A stretch of DNA of 15,004 bases from Prevotellaceae bacterium UBA1716 (GTDB lineage: Bacteria; Bacteroidota; Bacteroidia; Bacteroidales; Bacteroidaceae), in assembly GCA_002317225.1 (NCBI GenBank), contig DCIW01000176.1, positions 1 to 15,004 of the forward strand. The letters are read 5' to 3'. Each line of letters starts with the position of its first letter. Within the stretch, counting starts at the first letter, position 1. Positions 13,359-15,004 of this stretch are shown piece by piece. Made by a program: the position numbers and the translations under genes. Below the pieces are notes generated by a model that saw only the letters and a program-made list of their open reading frames with translations, was not told the origin of the DNA and did not search any database.

Positions 13359-14115
13359 TGACTTTCTCGATTTTCTCTTCCCTCGCTTTTGCGTCATTTG
13401 CGGCAAGCGACTGAGTACACAAGAAAAACACTTGTGCCTCTCTTGCTATACGCATTTGCCACGCACAAATTACCATCTTGCAGAACATAGCGAACTCGAA
13501 AAAAACTTTTGGGGATGGGGCAAAGAGATGCCAATAGAAAAAGCGGTTTCGTTTTTCATGTATAACGATGCAAACAAAGAAATTCTCATCCAACTCAAAT
13601 ACAAGAGAAACCCACAGATAGGCACTTATATGGCATCCCAATTTGCCAAAGAAATCAAAAATGACAACAGCACATTTTTTGATGACATAGACATTATAGT
13701 CCCTATCCCACTCCACTGGATGAGAATGATAAAGCGAAGTTACAATCAGAGTTATTACGTTGCAAAAGGTATCAGTCGTGAAACAAGAATTCCTATCTGC
13801 ACAAAAGCCGTCAAACGAATCCTCAACAACAAATCCCAAACCCTTATGCAGCGAAATGAGCGACAAGACAATGTGAAGGGAATATTTCGTCTTGTAAAAC
13901 CCGAACTGCTCGCAGGCAAGCATATTCTCATTGTTGATGATGTTACTACTACCGGTTCAACAATCATGTCATGTGCAAAAGAAATTGCCAAGGCACAAAA
14001 CACAAAAGTGTCCATCCTCACCCTTGCTATGGCGGGACAGACACTTATTCCATCAGACGATTCCGACATTTTACCAAATGTAAAGATTACAAAAGAGGTA
14101 TTATCGAAATTGTAG
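13348..14115 (+). CDS. ComF family amidophosphoribosyltransferase-like protein
   Basis: A 255-residue member of the ComF/GntX family. The N-terminus has a four-Cys zinc-type site (CVICGK with Cys15/Cys18 and CLSC with Cys30/Cys33). The C-terminal half is a type I phosphoribosyltransferase fold, with PIPLHWMRMIKRSYNQSY near 119-136 and the PRPP loop HILIVDDVTTTGST at ~192-205. In naturally competent bacteria ComF acts in DNA uptake; in others the role is unclear, so no competence role is claimed. The ATG at 13348 overlaps the recX end by 11 bases (ATGTTGACTGA), typical of translational coupling. Confidence 0.9.
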   Translation: MLTDDFLDFLFPRFCVICGKRLSTQEKHLCLSCYTHLPRTNYHLAEHSELEKNFWGWGKEMPIEKAVSFFMYNDANKEILIQLKYKRNPQIGTYMASQFAKEIKNDNSTFFDDIDIIVPIPLHWMRMIKRSYNQSYYVAKGISRETRIPICTKAVKRILNNKSQTLMQRNERQDNVKGIFRLVKPELLAGKHILIVDDVTTTGSTIMSCAKEIAKAQNTKVSILTLAMAGQTLIPSDDSDILPNVKITKEVLSKL

Positions 14116-14122
14116 TATTTGT

Positions 14123-14140
14123 TTATTGTTTAATCAATAA
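14123..14140. terminator. Weak AT-rich hairpin between convergent ComF and SufE genes
   Basis: TTATTG, a 6-base loop and CAATAA form a 6-bp stem in the 47-base gap between the two converging genes. The stem has only one G-C pair and the T run is short, so this is only a possible bidirectional terminator. Confidence 0.3.
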
Positions 14141-14162
14141 TTTGCAACTTGACCTTACATTC

Positions 14163-14585
14163 TTACTGTTTCATCTTAAATGCCATTGCATAAAGCTTCA
14201 TCTGCTTCAACATGGCAAGAAGACCATTTGAACGTGTTGGTGATAGGTGTTCCTTGAGACCTATATCCTCAATGAAATGGAGATCTGCATTAAGGATATC
14301 ATCCGGAGTTTGGTTATCGAGCACACGGATAAGGAGGGTCACGATACCTTTCACGATAAGGGCATCGCTCTCTGCCTGGAAATGTATCTTACCTTCATCT
14401 GTCAAGTCTGCCTGAAGCCACACACGACTCTGGCAACCATCTATCAAGTTTGACTCAATCTTATATTCTGCTGGTAATGGTTCCTGTTCGCCACCTAAGT
14501 CTATGAGCAACTGGTATTTGTCCATCCAATCTTCGTAATCAGAGAATTCTTCGATTACTTCTTCCTGTATTTCTTCTATAGTCAT
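14163..14585 (-). CDS. sufE: SufE family Fe-S cluster assembly protein
   Basis: SufE accepts sulfur from the cysteine desulfurase SufS and passes it to the SUF scaffold in the cytoplasm. The 140-residue protein has the family start (IQEEVIEEFSDYEDWMDKYQLLIDLG) and the active-site motif LIDGCQSRVWL, with Cys51 as the persulfide carrier. It ends with SPTRSNGLLAMLKQMKLYA, also typical. The ATG at 14585 is preferred to an in-frame TTG at 14609, because homologues begin with the MTIEEIQEE helix and the TTG would overlap the preceding gene. It follows the M28 peptidase gene by eight bases and is probably cotranscribed. No other suf genes are in view. Confidence 0.95.
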   Translation of the reverse strand: MTIEEIQEEVIEEFSDYEDWMDKYQLLIDLGGEQEPLPAEYKIESNLIDGCQSRVWLQADLTDEGKIHFQAESDALIVKGIVTLLIRVLDNQTPDDILNADLHFIEDIGLKEHLSPTRSNGLLAMLKQMKLYAMAFKMKQ

Positions 14586-14593
14586 ATAAAGTC

Positions 14594-15004
14594 TTATTTT
14601 TCGTTCCAAATAATTTCCATCAAAGTCTGTCCCACTGCCTTGAGTATATCCTTGTCGATGTTTTGAACATTATCATTAACTGTGTGCCAAGTCTTTGGGA
14701 AACCAAAGTCAGGATCATCCTTGTCACAACCGATAATATCAATGCAAGGAACTCCGCTGAGGTTCACCTGAACATGGTCGTCGGTAATTCCGCCCTTCTC
14801 ATCATTCTTGAAGATGTTTGAATAACCAAGCAACTGAGCCATATACCAAACCTTATCAACCACAGTCGGTGCATAACGCATCGAGTACATCTCTTTCTTG
14901 AATACAGTATTCTTGCCGCCTACCATATCAAGGAGAATACCATACTTAGGACAGAATCCTGCACTTACACGCTGCAATCCCCAATACTGCGAACCAAGGC
15001 ACCA
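14594..15004 (-). CDS. M28 family zinc peptidase (glutaminyl cyclase-like), partial
   Basis: The frame runs off the window end, so the N-terminal part is missing; 136 codons of the C-terminal half are visible. Reading in from the edge gives WCLGSQYWGLQ and YGILLDMVGGKNTVF, then ITDDHVQVNLSGVPCIDIIGCD and FPKTWHTVNDNVQNIDKDIL. These match the end of M28 aminopeptidase/glutaminyl-peptide cyclotransferase-like proteins, where the His in WHT is a zinc ligand. Such proteins in Bacteroidetes are usually exported or lipoproteins, but the signal region lies outside the window. Whether it is a peptidase or a cyclase cannot be judged from this part. It is the upstream partner of sufE, with an eight-base gap. 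Confidence 0.9.
   Translation of the reverse strand, partial: WCLGSQYWGLQRVSAGFCPKYGILLDMVGGKNTVFKKEMYSMRYAPTVVDKVWYMAQLLGYSNIFKNDEKGGITDDHVQVNLSGVPCIDIIGCDKDDPDFGFPKTWHTVNDNVQNIDKDILKAVGQTLMEIIWNEK

Noticed and set aside
13288..13923. A 211-codon open frame on the minus strand across recX and the ComF gene
   Set aside because: It lies fully antisense to two well-recognised overlapping genes, has a Phe/Cys-rich composition typical of antisense translation, and shows no recognisable domain.
1..15004. CRISPR arrays, tRNA/rRNA genes, insertion sequences, phage or conjugation genes
   Set aside because: None was found on reading both strands: no regularly spaced repeat array, cloverleaf or transposase-like protein.

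Overview
The window looks like a chromosomal stretch from a member of the Bacteroidales, most likely Prevotella-like. This rests on three things. Promoters match the Bacteroidetes form (TTTG, 19-20 bp, TAnnTTTG) upstream of korA, ybeY and, with CTTG at -33, the Fic gene. The proteins have Bacteroidales character: KorA with a fused gamma domain, a LeuS about 90 residues longer than that of E. coli, and YbeY without the third metal His. The intergenic spaces carry low-complexity inverted repeats (GTGAAAA, AATTCAAA and CCCCTAAAGGGG types) of the kind seen in this group. The assignment comes from recall of these families; no search was run. No rRNA, tRNA, CRISPR array, transposase or phage gene was seen.

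Layout. Positions 1-2011 (+) hold a tight three-gene unit: an ECF sigma factor cut by the window edge, a four-helix membrane protein with a coiled coil, and a secreted TraB/GumN-family protein. Positions 2012-3119 hold an isolated HTH-Fic gene with its own promoter, a 13-bp direct repeat around that promoter, and a G8 run between its two domains. Positions 3131-4864 (-) hold a Gate-domain membrane protein followed by a membrane-anchored transglutaminase-like protein. A 116-bp palindrome and a terminator hairpin separate these from korA-korB (5018-7875, -), which encode 2-oxoacid:ferredoxin oxidoreductase.

A divergent promoter region (7876-8115) drives korAB leftward and ybeY rightward. After ybeY come leuS, a YitT/DUF2179 membrane protein, recX and a ComF-type phosphoribosyltransferase (8116-14115, +), the last three nearly abutting or overlapping. 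The window ends with a convergent pair (-): an M28 peptidase cut by the edge, followed by sufE.

Most genes are ordinary housekeeping or metabolic ones: ferredoxin-dependent 2-oxoacid metabolism, rRNA maturation, leucyl-tRNA charging, RecA control and Fe-S assembly. The most unusual observations are as follows. The YitT protein ends in about 100 residues resembling a decayed N-terminal half of the RdgB/HAM1 nucleotide pyrophosphatase. The same gene has a repeat-family sequence inserted in frame at its N-terminus, and a palindromic relative of that repeat lies 60-110 bp upstream. The HTH-Fic gene appears built for self-regulation and possibly for slippage. The sigma/membrane/TraB unit has no recognisable classical anti-sigma factor.
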